A stretch of DNA of 44,004 bases. It comes from Acidobacteriota bacterium. Lineage in GTDB: Bacteria > Acidobacteriota > Vicinamibacteria > Vicinamibacterales > UBA8438. A program made the position numbers and the translations under genes. Below are positions 34,910 through 42,713 of the stretch, one piece after another; positions within the stretch are counted from its first letter, which is position 1; each line of letters opens with the position of its first letter. The DNA is taken from the NCBI GenBank assembly GCA_009861545.1, contig VXME01000026.1, forward strand, positions 1 to 44,004, read 5' to 3'. Below the pieces are notes generated by a model, which did no database searches, was not told the origin of the DNA, and saw only the letters and a list, made by a program, of their open reading frames with translations.

Positions 34910-36283
34910 TCAGGCCGGCTGCGGTTCCGCGGACCCGACGGCGAGCCGGGCGGCGAGATCGCGCACCGACGCCGCCGTGTCGAGCGTCCGCAGGAAGTCG
35001 AGCGCCGCGGCCGCCGCTTCCGCGGGCGCCGCGCGCCGGGCGCAGGTGGCGAACTTGCCGTCCAGCTCGTCCCGCGACGCCGGCCGGGCGGGATAGCCGC
35101 GCGCCCCGCGGACGAAACGCTCCAGCGTGCGCCCGCCGGCCAGACGCACCGTCACGCGCGCCTCGGTGAGCGGCGGCGACTCGCGGCCGAGGCGATCGTC
35201 GGCCCGCATGGTGACGAGCGGGACGAGCCGCGCCACCGCCGGCGCCCGCATGGCGTCTCGCTCGAAGGTGTCGATGCCGACCCGACCCGCCGCCAGCGCG
35301 GCGGCGGCGCAGTAATGCAGGCTGAACTTGCCCTCGAGTCCGGTCGCCGGCCGGTCGTGGATCAGCACCGTCGGGGTCACCGGATCGACGTCGATCTCCA
35401 CGGCTTCGACCGCGGCCGGGTCGATGCCGTGCTCCCGCCGCAGGTCGATCAGCGTATCGATGGTCGGGTGGGTCGCCGCGCACGACGGGTAGAGCTTGAC
35501 GGTGATGCCGCCCTCGACGATCTCCCAGCGGCGGCCGAGCGGATCGATGGCCTTCTGGGCGTCCCGGCCGGCGCTCCCCATGGCGACCAGGAACCCCTGC
35601 GGGCCGTCGATGGCGTGCGCCGACGCGGTGAACGCCTCGCGCGCGAGGAGCGCGGCCAGCACGCCGTTGCGGGCCGCCAGCCCGCCCTGCAGCGGCTTGA
35701 CCATCGTCCCGAAGTTCTCCTTCAGGCCGCACGCCTCGGACGCCGCGATGGACAGCGCCCGCCCCGTCGTCTCCGCGTCCAGCCCCAGGACGCGGGCGGC
35801 GGCGGCGGCGGCCCCGATGGCGCCGATGGTCGAGGTGCAGTGCCAGCCCTGCTCGTAGTGGGCGGGGTTCATCACGACGCCGAGGGCGCATTCCACCTCG
35901 AAGCCGACGACGTAGGCGTCCAGCAGCTCCCGGCCGGAAGCGCCGGCCGCCTCGCCCGCGGCCAGGCCGGCGGCGACGAGCGGCGCGCTCGGATGCGCCA
36001 GCGACACCCAGCACATGTCGTCGAAGTCGAGCGCGTGGGCGGCCGTGCCGTTGGCCAGCGCGGCCCAGGTCGGGCCGGCGGTCAGGTCCGTCCCGAGGAC
36101 GCTGCACGCGCCGGGGCCGGCGTCCGCCCGCGCCACCCGCTGCACGATGCGGGCGGCCGGCTCGCCGGCGCCCGCCAGGGCGACGCCGACGGTGTCCTGC
36201 ACGGCGTCCCGCGCCGCGGCGCGGGCGGCGGCGGGAACGTCGGCCGACGAGACGAACTCGGCGAATCGGGAGATGGCGGTCAT
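34910..36283 (-). CDS. MmgE/PrpD family protein (2-methylcitrate dehydratase-like)
   Basis: This 457-residue protein follows the MmgE/PrpD pattern: AARAAARDAVQDTVGVALAG near the N-terminus, NGTAAHALDFDDMCWVSLAHPSAPLV in the region 75-100, HYEQGWHCTSTIGAIGAA, GLKENFGTMVKPLQGG, KLYPSCAATHP and FSLHYCAA. Characterised members dehydrate 2-methylcitrate or make itaconate from cis-aconitate, but the family is broad. The start is ATG at 36283, with GGAG about 10 bases upstream; the frame is open further but without good start context. It lies between the MaoC and CitE genes. A PrpD-like gene is also present in the itaconate cluster of Pseudomonas aeruginosa, which supports this assignment. Confidence 0.87.
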   Translation of the reverse strand: MTAISRFAEFVSSADVPAAARAAARDAVQDTVGVALAGAGEPAARIVQRVARADAGPGACSVLGTDLTAGPTWAALANGTAAHALDFDDMCWVSLAHPSAPLVAAGLAAGEAAGASGRELLDAYVVGFEVECALGVVMNPAHYEQGWHCTSTIGAIGAAAAAARVLGLDAETTGRALSIAASEACGLKENFGTMVKPLQGGLAARNGVLAALLAREAFTASAHAIDGPQGFLVAMGSAGRDAQKAIDPLGRRWEIVEGGITVKLYPSCAATHPTIDTLIDLRREHGIDPAAVEAVEIDVDPVTPTVLIHDRPATGLEGKFSLHYCAAAALAAGRVGIDTFERDAMRAPAVARLVPLVTMRADDRLGRESPPLTEARVTVRLAGGRTLERFVRGARGYPARPASRDELDGKFATCARRAAPAEAAAAALDFLRTLDTAASVRDLAARLAVGSAEPQPA

Positions 36284-36406
36284 CGCTGCGGTCTCCAACG
36301 GGATGCGGACCCGGCCGGCCGCGGGTCCTGGCCTGCCGGCTTGCGCGGCTCGCCGCCGCAGGCGGCCGCCGCGGTGATTGCGGTCAGCGCGAGCACCCAC
36401 TGAAGG

Positions 36407-36913
36407 TCATGCCTTCACCTCCGGACGCGCGCCGGCGTATTCCGGCACGTGGCCGCGCCGGTAGACCATGAAGGTCCGCTTGTAGGTGATGACGACGGTG
36501 CCGTCCTGCTTGAAGCCGCGCGTCCTCACGGTCACGATGCCGACGTTGGGCCGCGACTTCGACTCGCGCTTGTCCAGCACCTCGCTCTCCGAGTAGATCG
36601 TGTCGCCCTCGAAGACCGGGGCGGGCAGCCGCACCTCGTCCCACCCGAGGTTGGCCATCACGTTGACGGACAGGTCCATCGTCGACTGGCCGGTGACCAG
36701 GGCCAGGGTGAACGTGGAGTCGACGAGCCGCTGGCCGAACTCCGTCTTCTCGGCGTAGGCCGAGTCGAAGTGGATCTTGTTGACGTTCTGCGACAGCAGC
36801 GTGAACCAGACGTTGTCGGCCGCGAGCACGGTCCGGCCGAGGGGGTGCTTGTAGACGTCGCCGACCTCGAAGTCCTCGTAGACCCGGCCGGTCCAACCTT
36901 CCTTGACGGGCAT
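36407..36913 (-). CDS. MaoC-family (hot-dog) enoyl-CoA hydratase
   Basis: This 168-residue single hot-dog domain protein probably adds water to a 2-enoyl-CoA ester. The N-terminus GRVYEDFEVGDVYKHPLGRTV and the hydratase motif region NVWFTLLSQNVNKIHFDSAYAEKTEFG, with Asn/Asp and His in the usual places, mark the MaoC family. The segment FEGDTIYSESEVLDKRESKSRP is typical of the mesaconyl/itaconyl-CoA hydratase-like group. GGAGA lies about 8 bases before the ATG. In this operon the natural role would be itaconyl-CoA (or mesaconyl-CoA) hydration to citramalyl-CoA, feeding the CitE-like lyase. The toxin-antitoxin pair separates it from the CoA-transferase gene. Confidence 0.86.
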   Translation of the reverse strand: MPVKEGWTGRVYEDFEVGDVYKHPLGRTVLAADNVWFTLLSQNVNKIHFDSAYAEKTEFGQRLVDSTFTLALVTGQSTMDLSVNVMANLGWDEVRLPAPVFEGDTIYSESEVLDKRESKSRPNVGIVTVRTRGFKQDGTVVITYKRTFMVYRRGHVPEYAGARPEVKA

Positions 36914-36994
36914 TTGCGATCTCTCCTGAACAGCGGCGCTCCCGCGACGGATCCGCGGGCGCCCGAACGAGAGATTGTAAATCAGCAGCCTGCA

Positions 36995-37297
36995 TCAGCC
37001 GCCGAGAGCACTGACTACCGCTTCCGGATTCCGGTCGATGACGGTCAACAGAACGCGGGCGGCGCGATCCGGCACGCGACGACCTTGTTCCCAATCCTGA
37101 ACCGCCCGCGCGTCGAGTCCGAAGCGGTCAGCGAACTGCCGGCGGCTCAGCTTCATTCGACGGCGAAGCGCGATGATCCGCTCGGCGGTCGGATCGTCGA
37201 CGATACGACACGGCAACTCGACCTCGCCGCGAACATGGGCCAGAACCTCACCCAGCGCGTCCTCGATCTCTCGCCCCCTGGCAGTTCGATCCGTCAT
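36995..37297 (-). CDS. HTH-domain antitoxin (HigA/NadS-like)
   Basis: This 100-residue protein has a C-terminal Cro/CI-type helix-turn-helix (IIALRRRMKLSRRQFADRFG then ARAVQDWEQGRRVPDRAARVLL). The N-terminal ~40 residues are acidic and probably bind the toxin. It starts six bases after the stop of the RelE-like gene, preceded by a purine-rich SD (AGGGAAGGG). Toxin-first order and this HTH type match HigBA-like systems. The antitoxin is expected to neutralise its neighbour and repress the pair's promoter, upstream of 37648. Confidence 0.85.
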   Translation of the reverse strand: MTDRTARGREIEDALGEVLAHVRGEVELPCRIVDDPTAERIIALRRRMKLSRRQFADRFGLDARAVQDWEQGRRVPDRAARVLLTVIDRNPEAVVSALGG

Positions 37298-37303
37298 CCC
37301 TCA

Positions 37304-37648
37304 TCACCCTTCCCTCTTGATCGCGGCAACCAGCCGGGTCAGGGCCTTCCTGTCTGACGGACTCAGGTCTTCCCGATCCGCTTTGGCGTAGGCTGTCAAC
37401 ATGTACAGGGCCTCCGGGTCAGCGTGGTAGAAATAGATGGTTCGGATGCCGCCCCGCTTGCCGCGACCGGACCCCGCCCAACGCAACTTGCGCACCCCTC
37501 CTGTGCCTCGGATGAGCGGCGCTCCGGCAGGATCCGCGACGATTGTGGCTTCCATCGCCTCACGCACCGAAGCCGGGATCAGCTTGCGGATGGCACGCTC
37601 GTACGTCCTGGTGGCGAACACCCTCACGGACTGCCAAGTATGCGGCAT
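37304..37648 (-). CDS. RelE/HigB-type toxin
   Basis: This 114-residue protein belongs to the RelE/ParE superfamily. Visible marks are the N-terminal RTYERAIRKLIPASVREAM helix pair, the strand LIRGTGGVRKLRWAGSGRGKRGGIRTIYFYH, split here as about 47-77 and rich in the basic residues that contact RNA, and YMLTAYAKADREDLSPSD near the C-terminus, as in HigB-like/NadS-associated toxins. Family members cut mRNA on the ribosome; ParE-like action on gyrase is less likely given the sequence type. It lies in the middle of a catabolic operon on the same strand. Confidence 0.86.
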   Translation of the reverse strand: MPHTWQSVRVFATRTYERAIRKLIPASVREAMEATIVADPAGAPLIRGTGGVRKLRWAGSGRGKRGGIRTIYFYHADPEALYMLTAYAKADREDLSPSDRKALTRLVAAIKREG

Positions 37649-37678
37649 TGCCGCACCAAGAGCAAGGCCGACGCCACG

Positions 37679-38893
37679 TCAGACGATGCCGGCGGCCCGC
37701 CAGGCGGCGACCGTGTCCGGGGCGTAGCCGAGCTCGGTCAGAATCGCCGCCGTATGCTCGCCGACCTCGGGGATGGCGTCCATGCGGGACGCCGCGCCGT
37801 CGAGCGTGGCCGGCGGCAGGGTCATCCGGAGCGGGCCGGCGCTGGACGGCACCTCGCGCCAGCGATCGCGGGCGCGGAGCTGCGGATGCCCGGCGAGCTG
37901 CGCGACGGAGTTCATCCGGCCGTTGGCGATCTGCGCCGCGTCGAGGCGGGCCACGATTGCCTCGGCGGTGAGTGCAGCGAAGACCTCGTGGATGGCGGTC
38001 TCGAGGGCCTCGCGGTTCGCCACCCGCTTCGCGTTGGCGTCGAAGCGCGAATCGGTGGCCAGCTCCGGCCGCTCCAGCACCTCGGCGCAGAAGCGCACCC
38101 ACTCCCGCTCGTTCTGCAGCCCGAGGAACACCGTCTCCCCGTCGGCCCCCTCGAACGGGCCGTAGGGTGCGATGGCGGCGTGCCGGGCGCCGCTGCGGGG
38201 CGGCGGCGTGCCGCCGTACAGCGTGTAGTAGAGGGGAAAGCCCATCCACTCGCCGAGCGCCTCCAGCATCGAGACCTCGATGGCGGCCCCTTCCCCGCTC
38301 CGCTCGCGGCGGAACAGCGCGGTCAGCACGCCGGAGTAGGCGTACATGCCGGCCGCGATGTCGGCCACCGAGATGGACGACTTCACCACCTCGTCCGCGG
38401 TGCCGGTGATCGACACCAGTCCCGCCTCGGCCTGCACCAGCAGGTCGTAGGCCTTCTTGTCGCGGTAGGGCCCGCTGGCTCCGTAGCCGGAGACGTTGCA
38501 GACGATGAGCCGGGGGCGGCGGGCACGCAGGGTGCCGGCGTCGAGCCCGAGACGGTCCGCCGCGCCCGGCGCGAGGTTCTGCACGAAGACGTCGGCCCCG
38601 TCGATCAGCCGCGCCACCACCTCGCGCGCCTCGGGCCGCTTCAGGTCGAGGGTCAGCGACTCCTTCGACCGGTTGAGCCAGACGAAGTGGCTCGACAGCC
38701 CCTTGACCGTCGCGTCGTAACCGCGGGCGAAGTCGCCCACCACCGGACGCTCCACCTTGATCACCCGCGCACCGAGGTCGGCGAGCTGCCGGGTGGCGAA
38801 CGGCGCCGCGACGGCCTGCTCCAGGGTGACCACCGTCACCCCGTCGAGGGGCCGGCGCGACCCAGCGGGATCCGGCGCGCCCGGCGGCGTCAT
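37679..38893 (-). CDS. Class III (CaiB/BaiF) CoA-transferase
   Basis: This 404-residue enzyme of the formyl-CoA transferase family moves CoA between carboxylic acids. It shows LDGVTVVTLEQAVAAPFATRQLADLGARVIKVERP, reported here as the region 17-51; VWLNRSKESLTLDLKRPEA; the catalytic Asp in KKAYDLLVQAEAG; and ISVADIAAGMYAYSGVLTAL. The start ATG overlaps the TGA of the acyl-CoA dehydrogenase gene by one base (TGATG). With the hydratase and lyase downstream, the likely substrate is itaconate (or mesaconate/citramalate) with succinyl-CoA as donor. Its distance from those genes is caused by the inserted toxin-antitoxin pair. Confidence 0.88.
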   Translation of the reverse strand: MTPPGAPDPAGSRRPLDGVTVVTLEQAVAAPFATRQLADLGARVIKVERPVVGDFARGYDATVKGLSSHFVWLNRSKESLTLDLKRPEAREVVARLIDGADVFVQNLAPGAADRLGLDAGTLRARRPRLIVCNVSGYGASGPYRDKKAYDLLVQAEAGLVSITGTADEVVKSSISVADIAAGMYAYSGVLTALFRRERSGEGAAIEVSMLEALGEWMGFPLYYTLYGGTPPPRSGARHAAIAPYGPFEGADGETVFLGLQNEREWVRFCAEVLERPELATDSRFDANAKRVANREALETAIHEVFAALTAEAIVARLDAAQIANGRMNSVAQLAGHPQLRARDRWREVPSSAGPLRMTLPPATLDGAASRMDAIPEVGEHTAAILTELGYAPDTVAAWRAAGIV

Positions 38894-40056
38894 CAGAAGG
38901 AGCGCGGCAGGCCGAGCACGTGCTCGGCGATGTAGGAGAGGATGAGGTTCGTCGAGATCGGCGCCACCTGGTAGAGCCGGGTCTCGCGGAACTTCCGCTC
39001 GATGTCGTAGTCCTCGGCGAAGCCGAAGCCGCCGAACGTCTGCAGCGCCACGTTGGCCGCCTCCCACGAGGCGTCGGCCGCGAGCAGCTTGGCCATGTTG
39101 GCCTCGGCCCCGCACGGCTTCCCGGCGTCGAACAGCTCGGCCGCGCGCACCCGCATCAGGTCCGCCGCCTCCACGTTGACGTGGGCGCGGGCGATCGGGA
39201 ACTGCACGCCCTGGTTCTTGCCGATCGGGCGGTTGAAGACGACCCGCTCGTTGGCGTATTTCACGGCCCGCTCGATGAACCAGCGGCCGTCGCCGACGCA
39301 CTCGGCGGCAATCAGGATGCGCTCGGCATTCAACCCGTCGAGCAGGTAGCGGAAGCCGCGCCCCTCCTCGCCGATGCGGTTCTCGGCCGGCACCTCGAGG
39401 TTGTCGAAGAACACCTCGGTGGTGGCGTGGTTCATCATCGCGCGAAGCGGCCGGATGGTGACGCCGTTGCCGACGGCACTGCGCAGATCGACGAGGAACA
39501 CGGACAGCCCGTCCGTCTTCTTCGCGACCTCCTCGCGCGGCGTCGTGCGTGCGATCAGCAGCATCAGGTCGGAGTACTCCGTGCGGGAGATCCACACCTT
39601 CTGGCCGTTGACGACGTAGCGGTCGCCGGCGCGCACCGCCATGGTCTGGAGCTGCGTGGTGTCGGTGCCGGTGGTCGGCTCGGTCACCCCGAACGCCTGC
39701 AGCCGCAGCTCGCCGCTCGCGATCTTCGGCAGGTACTCGCGCTTCTGCTCCTCGGATCCGTGCCGCAGCAGCGTGCCCATGATGTACATCTGGGCGTGGC
39801 ACGCCGCGGAGTTGCCGCCCGATCGGTTGACCTCTTCCAGGATGATCGCCGCCTCGGTGATCCCCAGCCCCGAGCCGCCGTACTGCTCGGGTATCAGCGC
39901 CGCCAGATAGCCGGCCTCGGTGAGCGTCTGGACGAACTCCGCCGGATAGGCTTCCTCGCGATCGAGGTCCCGCCAGTAGGTATCCGGAAACCGCCGGCAC
40001 AGCTCGCCGACGGCGCTTCGCAGGTCCTGGTGCAGCTCGACGTCGGGTACGGTCAC
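38893..40056 (-). CDS. Acyl-CoA dehydrogenase family protein
   Basis: This 387-residue flavoprotein of the acyl-CoA dehydrogenase fold would oxidise an acyl-CoA to the 2-enoyl-CoA and pass electrons to ETF. Family signatures are present: GYLAALIPEQYGGSGLG, AFGVTEPTTGTDTTQLQT, NGQKVWISRTEYSD, RPIGKNQGVQFPIA and LQTFGGFGFAEDYDIERKFRE. The usual catalytic Tyr-Glu-Gly-Thr near the C-terminus reads LYQVAPISTN, so the standard Glu is not there; another residue may act as base, or the reaction differs. The start is GTG at 40056, with AAGGAGG 4-5 bases upstream, a strong SD. It is the first gene of the catabolic operon. Confidence 0.88.
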   Translation of the reverse strand: MTVPDVELHQDLRSAVGELCRRFPDTYWRDLDREEAYPAEFVQTLTEAGYLAALIPEQYGGSGLGITEAAIILEEVNRSGGNSAACHAQMYIMGTLLRHGSEEQKREYLPKIASGELRLQAFGVTEPTTGTDTTQLQTMAVRAGDRYVVNGQKVWISRTEYSDLMLLIARTTPREEVAKKTDGLSVFLVDLRSAVGNGVTIRPLRAMMNHATTEVFFDNLEVPAENRIGEEGRGFRYLLDGLNAERILIAAECVGDGRWFIERAVKYANERVVFNRPIGKNQGVQFPIARAHVNVEAADLMRVRAAELFDAGKPCGAEANMAKLLAADASWEAANVALQTFGGFGFAEDYDIERKFRETRLYQVAPISTNLILSYIAEHVLGLPRSF

Positions 40057-40206
40057 GGTCCTCCTTCGTGCTGGGCACATTCTCGCGCCCCGGCCGCGCC
40101 GAAGGCAAACGGCCGGCGGCACGCTCGACGATGGACGCCCCCCCGCCCGTAGTGGATTCCTCACCCCGACAGTCCCGGACGCACCCGCGGAGACGCTCCG
40201 GGCCTC

Positions 40207-40215
40207 TGCTACAAT
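40207..40215 (+). promoter_or_regulatory. Extended -10 (TGC-TACAAT) of the ATPase/Dam/nuclease operon
   Basis: TGC-TACAAT ends nine bases before the ATG at 40225. A transcript starting about 7 bases after the box would have a leader of only a few bases, with no SD. No -35 is visible, which suits an extended -10. Confidence 0.5.
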
Positions 40216-40224
40216 CGGGGCGGC

Positions 40225-41349
40225 ATGCTGACACGCATCCACATCGACAATTACAAGTGCCTGACCAACTTCGACCTGCGCCTCGATAACCTCACGCTGC
40301 TCGCCGGAGCGAATGGCTGCGGCAAGTCGGCCATATTCGAGGTGATGGACAAGCTGCGCGAATTCGCGCGCGACACGCAGGTCGATAAGCTGTTTCTCGC
40401 GGACGACCTCACCAGATGGACGACGAAGAGAGAGCAACGCTTCGAGCTGGAGTTCTCGACGGACGGCGGAGTATTCATATACAAGCTGAGTATCGAGCAC
40501 AAGACGGACAGGAAAAGGGACGCCGAAATCAAGAGCGAACACCTTTTGTACGGTGGCAAGCCGGTATTGTCGCATTCCGATCGGGAGTTGAAGCTCTACC
40601 GCGACGACGGCAAGGAGTCTACCTATCCCTTTGGCCGGTTCCGTTCCGCACTGGCGACGGAGGTCGATGAACGCCTTCACTCGCGTCTGCGTCGATTCCG
40701 TGACCATTTGTGTCGGTTTCAAACGCTCTCGCTGGCGCCAAGCCTGATTGACAGTGGATCCAAGGTCGAATCCGACGTGCTTGCTCGCGACGGCGCGAAC
40801 TTCGCCGCCTGGTACCGCGGCCAGATGCTGAACGATCCGCAACAGCTTCAGACCGTGACAGAACGCCTTTCGGAAGTCCTTCCCGGGTTCGCCGGCCTGA
40901 AGCTGTCGGCAAGAACCGGTGACTATCGCGAGCTTCTGGCCACGTTCTCGTCGGAAGGTGACGGCACCTCCCGCGCGTATCGTTTCGATCAGCTTTCAGA
41001 CGGACAGCGGGCTCTACTCGTACTGTATTCGCTCGTTTTCGAGACGATACCCGATACGGGGTCCCCGGGTGGTTCCACCGACATCTCACGCACCCTGTTT
41101 CTCGACGAGCCGGACAACTACGTGACGCTGCCCGAGCTGCAACCATGGCTTGCCGAGCTCGAAGACGGCGCTGGGGATACACTGCCCCAAGTGGTACTGA
41201 TCTCGCATCACCCCGAGGCTATAGACTTCCTGGCCCGCAACACAGTTTGGCTCGCCCGTGAGCCCGAGAGCCACACGCGCGTTGTAAAGCCCAAGAACGA
41301 CACCAGCCTGCAAATGTCCGAAGTGTACGCGCGAGGATGGGCTCCATGA
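40225..41349 (+). CDS. AAA/ABC-type ATPase (SMC/RecF/OLD-like), probable defence protein
   Basis: This 374-residue P-loop ATPase starts MLTRIHIDNYKCLTNFDL, a typical RecF/OLD-like beginning. Walker A is GANGCGKS (28-35), the ABC signature-like LSDGQ lies at about 257-261, Walker B LFLDEPDN at about 291-298, and the switch His in SHHPE at about 327-331, so all catalytic elements are intact. The central region (~90-240) is helical and lacks a zinc hook. There is no TOPRIM domain, so it is not a complete OLD nuclease. The gene overlaps the Dam-type methylase gene by four bases (ATGA), which makes the two a coupled unit. It is the first gene of the proposed defence operon. Confidence 0.88.
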   Translation: MLTRIHIDNYKCLTNFDLRLDNLTLLAGANGCGKSAIFEVMDKLREFARDTQVDKLFLADDLTRWTTKREQRFELEFSTDGGVFIYKLSIEHKTDRKRDAEIKSEHLLYGGKPVLSHSDRELKLYRDDGKESTYPFGRFRSALATEVDERLHSRLRRFRDHLCRFQTLSLAPSLIDSGSKVESDVLARDGANFAAWYRGQMLNDPQQLQTVTERLSEVLPGFAGLKLSARTGDYRELLATFSSEGDGTSRAYRFDQLSDGQRALLVLYSLVFETIPDTGSPGGSTDISRTLFLDEPDNYVTLPELQPWLAELEDGAGDTLPQVVLISHHPEAIDFLARNTVWLAREPESHTRVVKPKNDTSLQMSEVYARGWAP

Positions 41350-42314
41350 AACGCGCGCAGGTCACGCACGACGCGGACCACAGAGCCGGCAATCGGGCTT
41401 TGCGTCCGTTCCTGAAGTGGGCCGGCGGCAAGCGGCAGCTCCTTCCCGCACTTCGCGAGTTCTACCCCGGCAAGTTCAAGACGTACCACGAGCCGTTTCT
41501 CGGGAGCGGCGCCGTCTTCTTCGACCTCGCCGAGAGCGGCGCGCTGCAGCGCGGCAGGGTCAGGCTCACCGACGTCAACGCCGACCTGATCGGCTGCTGC
41601 CTCCGCCTGCGCGACGAGCCGCACGCGGTGATCCGACATCTCCGGCAACTCGAGGCGGGCTATGCCGCGGCGCCGGAGGAACACTACTATCGCATCCGGG
41701 ACGAGGTCTTCAACCCGGCGCGCGCAGCCATTACGAACGGTCGTCACCCGCGGCCGGAGGCGTACTCGCCCGAGCTCGCCGGGATGCTCATCTACCTCAA
41801 CCGCACCGGCTACAACGGTCTTTTCCGTCTGAACTCGAGTGGGCTTTTCAACGTCCCCCGCGGTAGGTACAAGAACCCCAGGATCTGCGACGAGGAGAAC
41901 CTCCGGCGGGTATCCTCCACACTGTCGGAACTCTCCGTGAAGATAGAACTCCTCCGGTTCGAGACCGTCGTGAAATCGGCGCGGAAAGGCGACTTCGTCT
42001 ATTTCGATCCGCCGTACGCTCCCCTGAGTGCAACCGCGCACTTTACGTCCTACACGTCGGATGGATTCGACACCGAGGATCAGCGCGAGCTTCAGCGGGT
42101 AGTGTTCGAGCTGGTGCGCAAGGGATGCCATGTGGTGCTCAGCAACTCGACGGCGCCGGAGATCAAGGAGCTGTACACGGACAACGCGGTAGCAGAGAGG
42201 CTCCACATCAAGGCGCACACCGTGCCGGCGCGCCGCGCCATCAACTCCAACGCGTCTCGCCGAGGGCACGTCGACGAGTACATCATCACGAATGTGCCGA
42301 GACGGGCGGTATAG
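41346..42314 (+). CDS. Dam-type (D12 class) N6-adenine DNA methyltransferase
   Basis: This 322-residue methylase transfers a methyl group from SAM to adenine N6. The N-terminal RPFLKWAGGKRQLLPAL (SAM-binding and start motif of D12 enzymes), HEPFLGSGAVFFD (FxGxG, 49-60), LNRTGYNGLFRLNSSGLFNVP (about 151-170) and the catalytic DPPY (221-224, in FVYFDPPYAPLS) are all present. Dam-like members commonly modify GATC. The ATG at 41346 overlaps the ATPase stop; an ATG at 41337 is also in frame but lacks SD spacing. The nuclease gene starts on the base after its stop codon, pointing to a restriction-modification role rather than a housekeeping one. Confidence 0.93.
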   Translation: MKRAQVTHDADHRAGNRALRPFLKWAGGKRQLLPALREFYPGKFKTYHEPFLGSGAVFFDLAESGALQRGRVRLTDVNADLIGCCLRLRDEPHAVIRHLRQLEAGYAAAPEEHYYRIRDEVFNPARAAITNGRHPRPEAYSPELAGMLIYLNRTGYNGLFRLNSSGLFNVPRGRYKNPRICDEENLRRVSSTLSELSVKIELLRFETVVKSARKGDFVYFDPPYAPLSATAHFTSYTSDGFDTEDQRELQRVVFELVRKGCHVVLSNSTAPEIKELYTDNAVAERLHIKAHTVPARRAINSNASRRGHVDEYIITNVPRRAV

Positions 42315-42713
42315 ATGGCCGGCGGGCGCACGGCCATAGCGAGCGGCACGGATCTCGAACGAGAGGTGGCGAGCCTCGCCGAACGGCTCGGACTTCGCGT
42401 CGGCAGCCAGATCAGGGTCGGCCGGAGACTATGGGGAGCTGAACGCCGTATCGACCTGGTCCTGCGCTACGGGGACTCCGGTCGGAGCCTCGGCATCGAA
42501 TGCAAGTACCAGGGGGTCGGCGGCTCCGCGGAGGAGAAGATCCCGGCGACGATCCAGGACATCGCGGCGTGGCCCATTCCGGGCATCGTCGTTTTCGCCG
42601 GACACGGATTCTCCGACAACATGCGCGCCTATCTGCATTCCACGGGCAAGGCCGTGGCCCATGAGGACCTGCGAGGATGGCTGACACTCTTCTTCGGTCT
42701 GCCGGACGACTGA
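42315..42713 (+). CDS. PD-(D/E)XK-type restriction nuclease
   Basis: This is a small 132-residue protein with the PD-(D/E)XK nuclease core. Glu15/Glu17 lie in a first helix (DLEREVASLAERLGL), Asp47 in RRIDLVLRYG, and Glu62-Cys-Lys64 in LGIECKYQG, giving the D-x14-E-x-K arrangement. The following helix (EEKIPATIQDIAAW) and strand (GIVVFAG) complete the minimal fold. No separate DNA-recognition domain is present, so specificity must come from a partner or from dimerisation. The ATG directly follows the TAG of the methylase gene (TAGATG). The last 37 bases overlap the start proposed for the NamZ-like gene. Probably the effector of the ATPase/Dam operon. Confidence 0.83.
   Translation: MAGGRTAIASGTDLEREVASLAERLGLRVGSQIRVGRRLWGAERRIDLVLRYGDSGRSLGIECKYQGVGGSAEEKIPATIQDIAAWPIPGIVVFAGHGFSDNMRAYLHSTGKAVAHEDLRGWLTLFFGLPDD

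Noticed and set aside
40057-40842. Upstream extension of the acyl-CoA dehydrogenase frame to 649 codons.
   Set aside because: The extra part runs antisense to the ATPase gene and has no homology to dehydrogenases; the GTG at 40056 has a strong SD.
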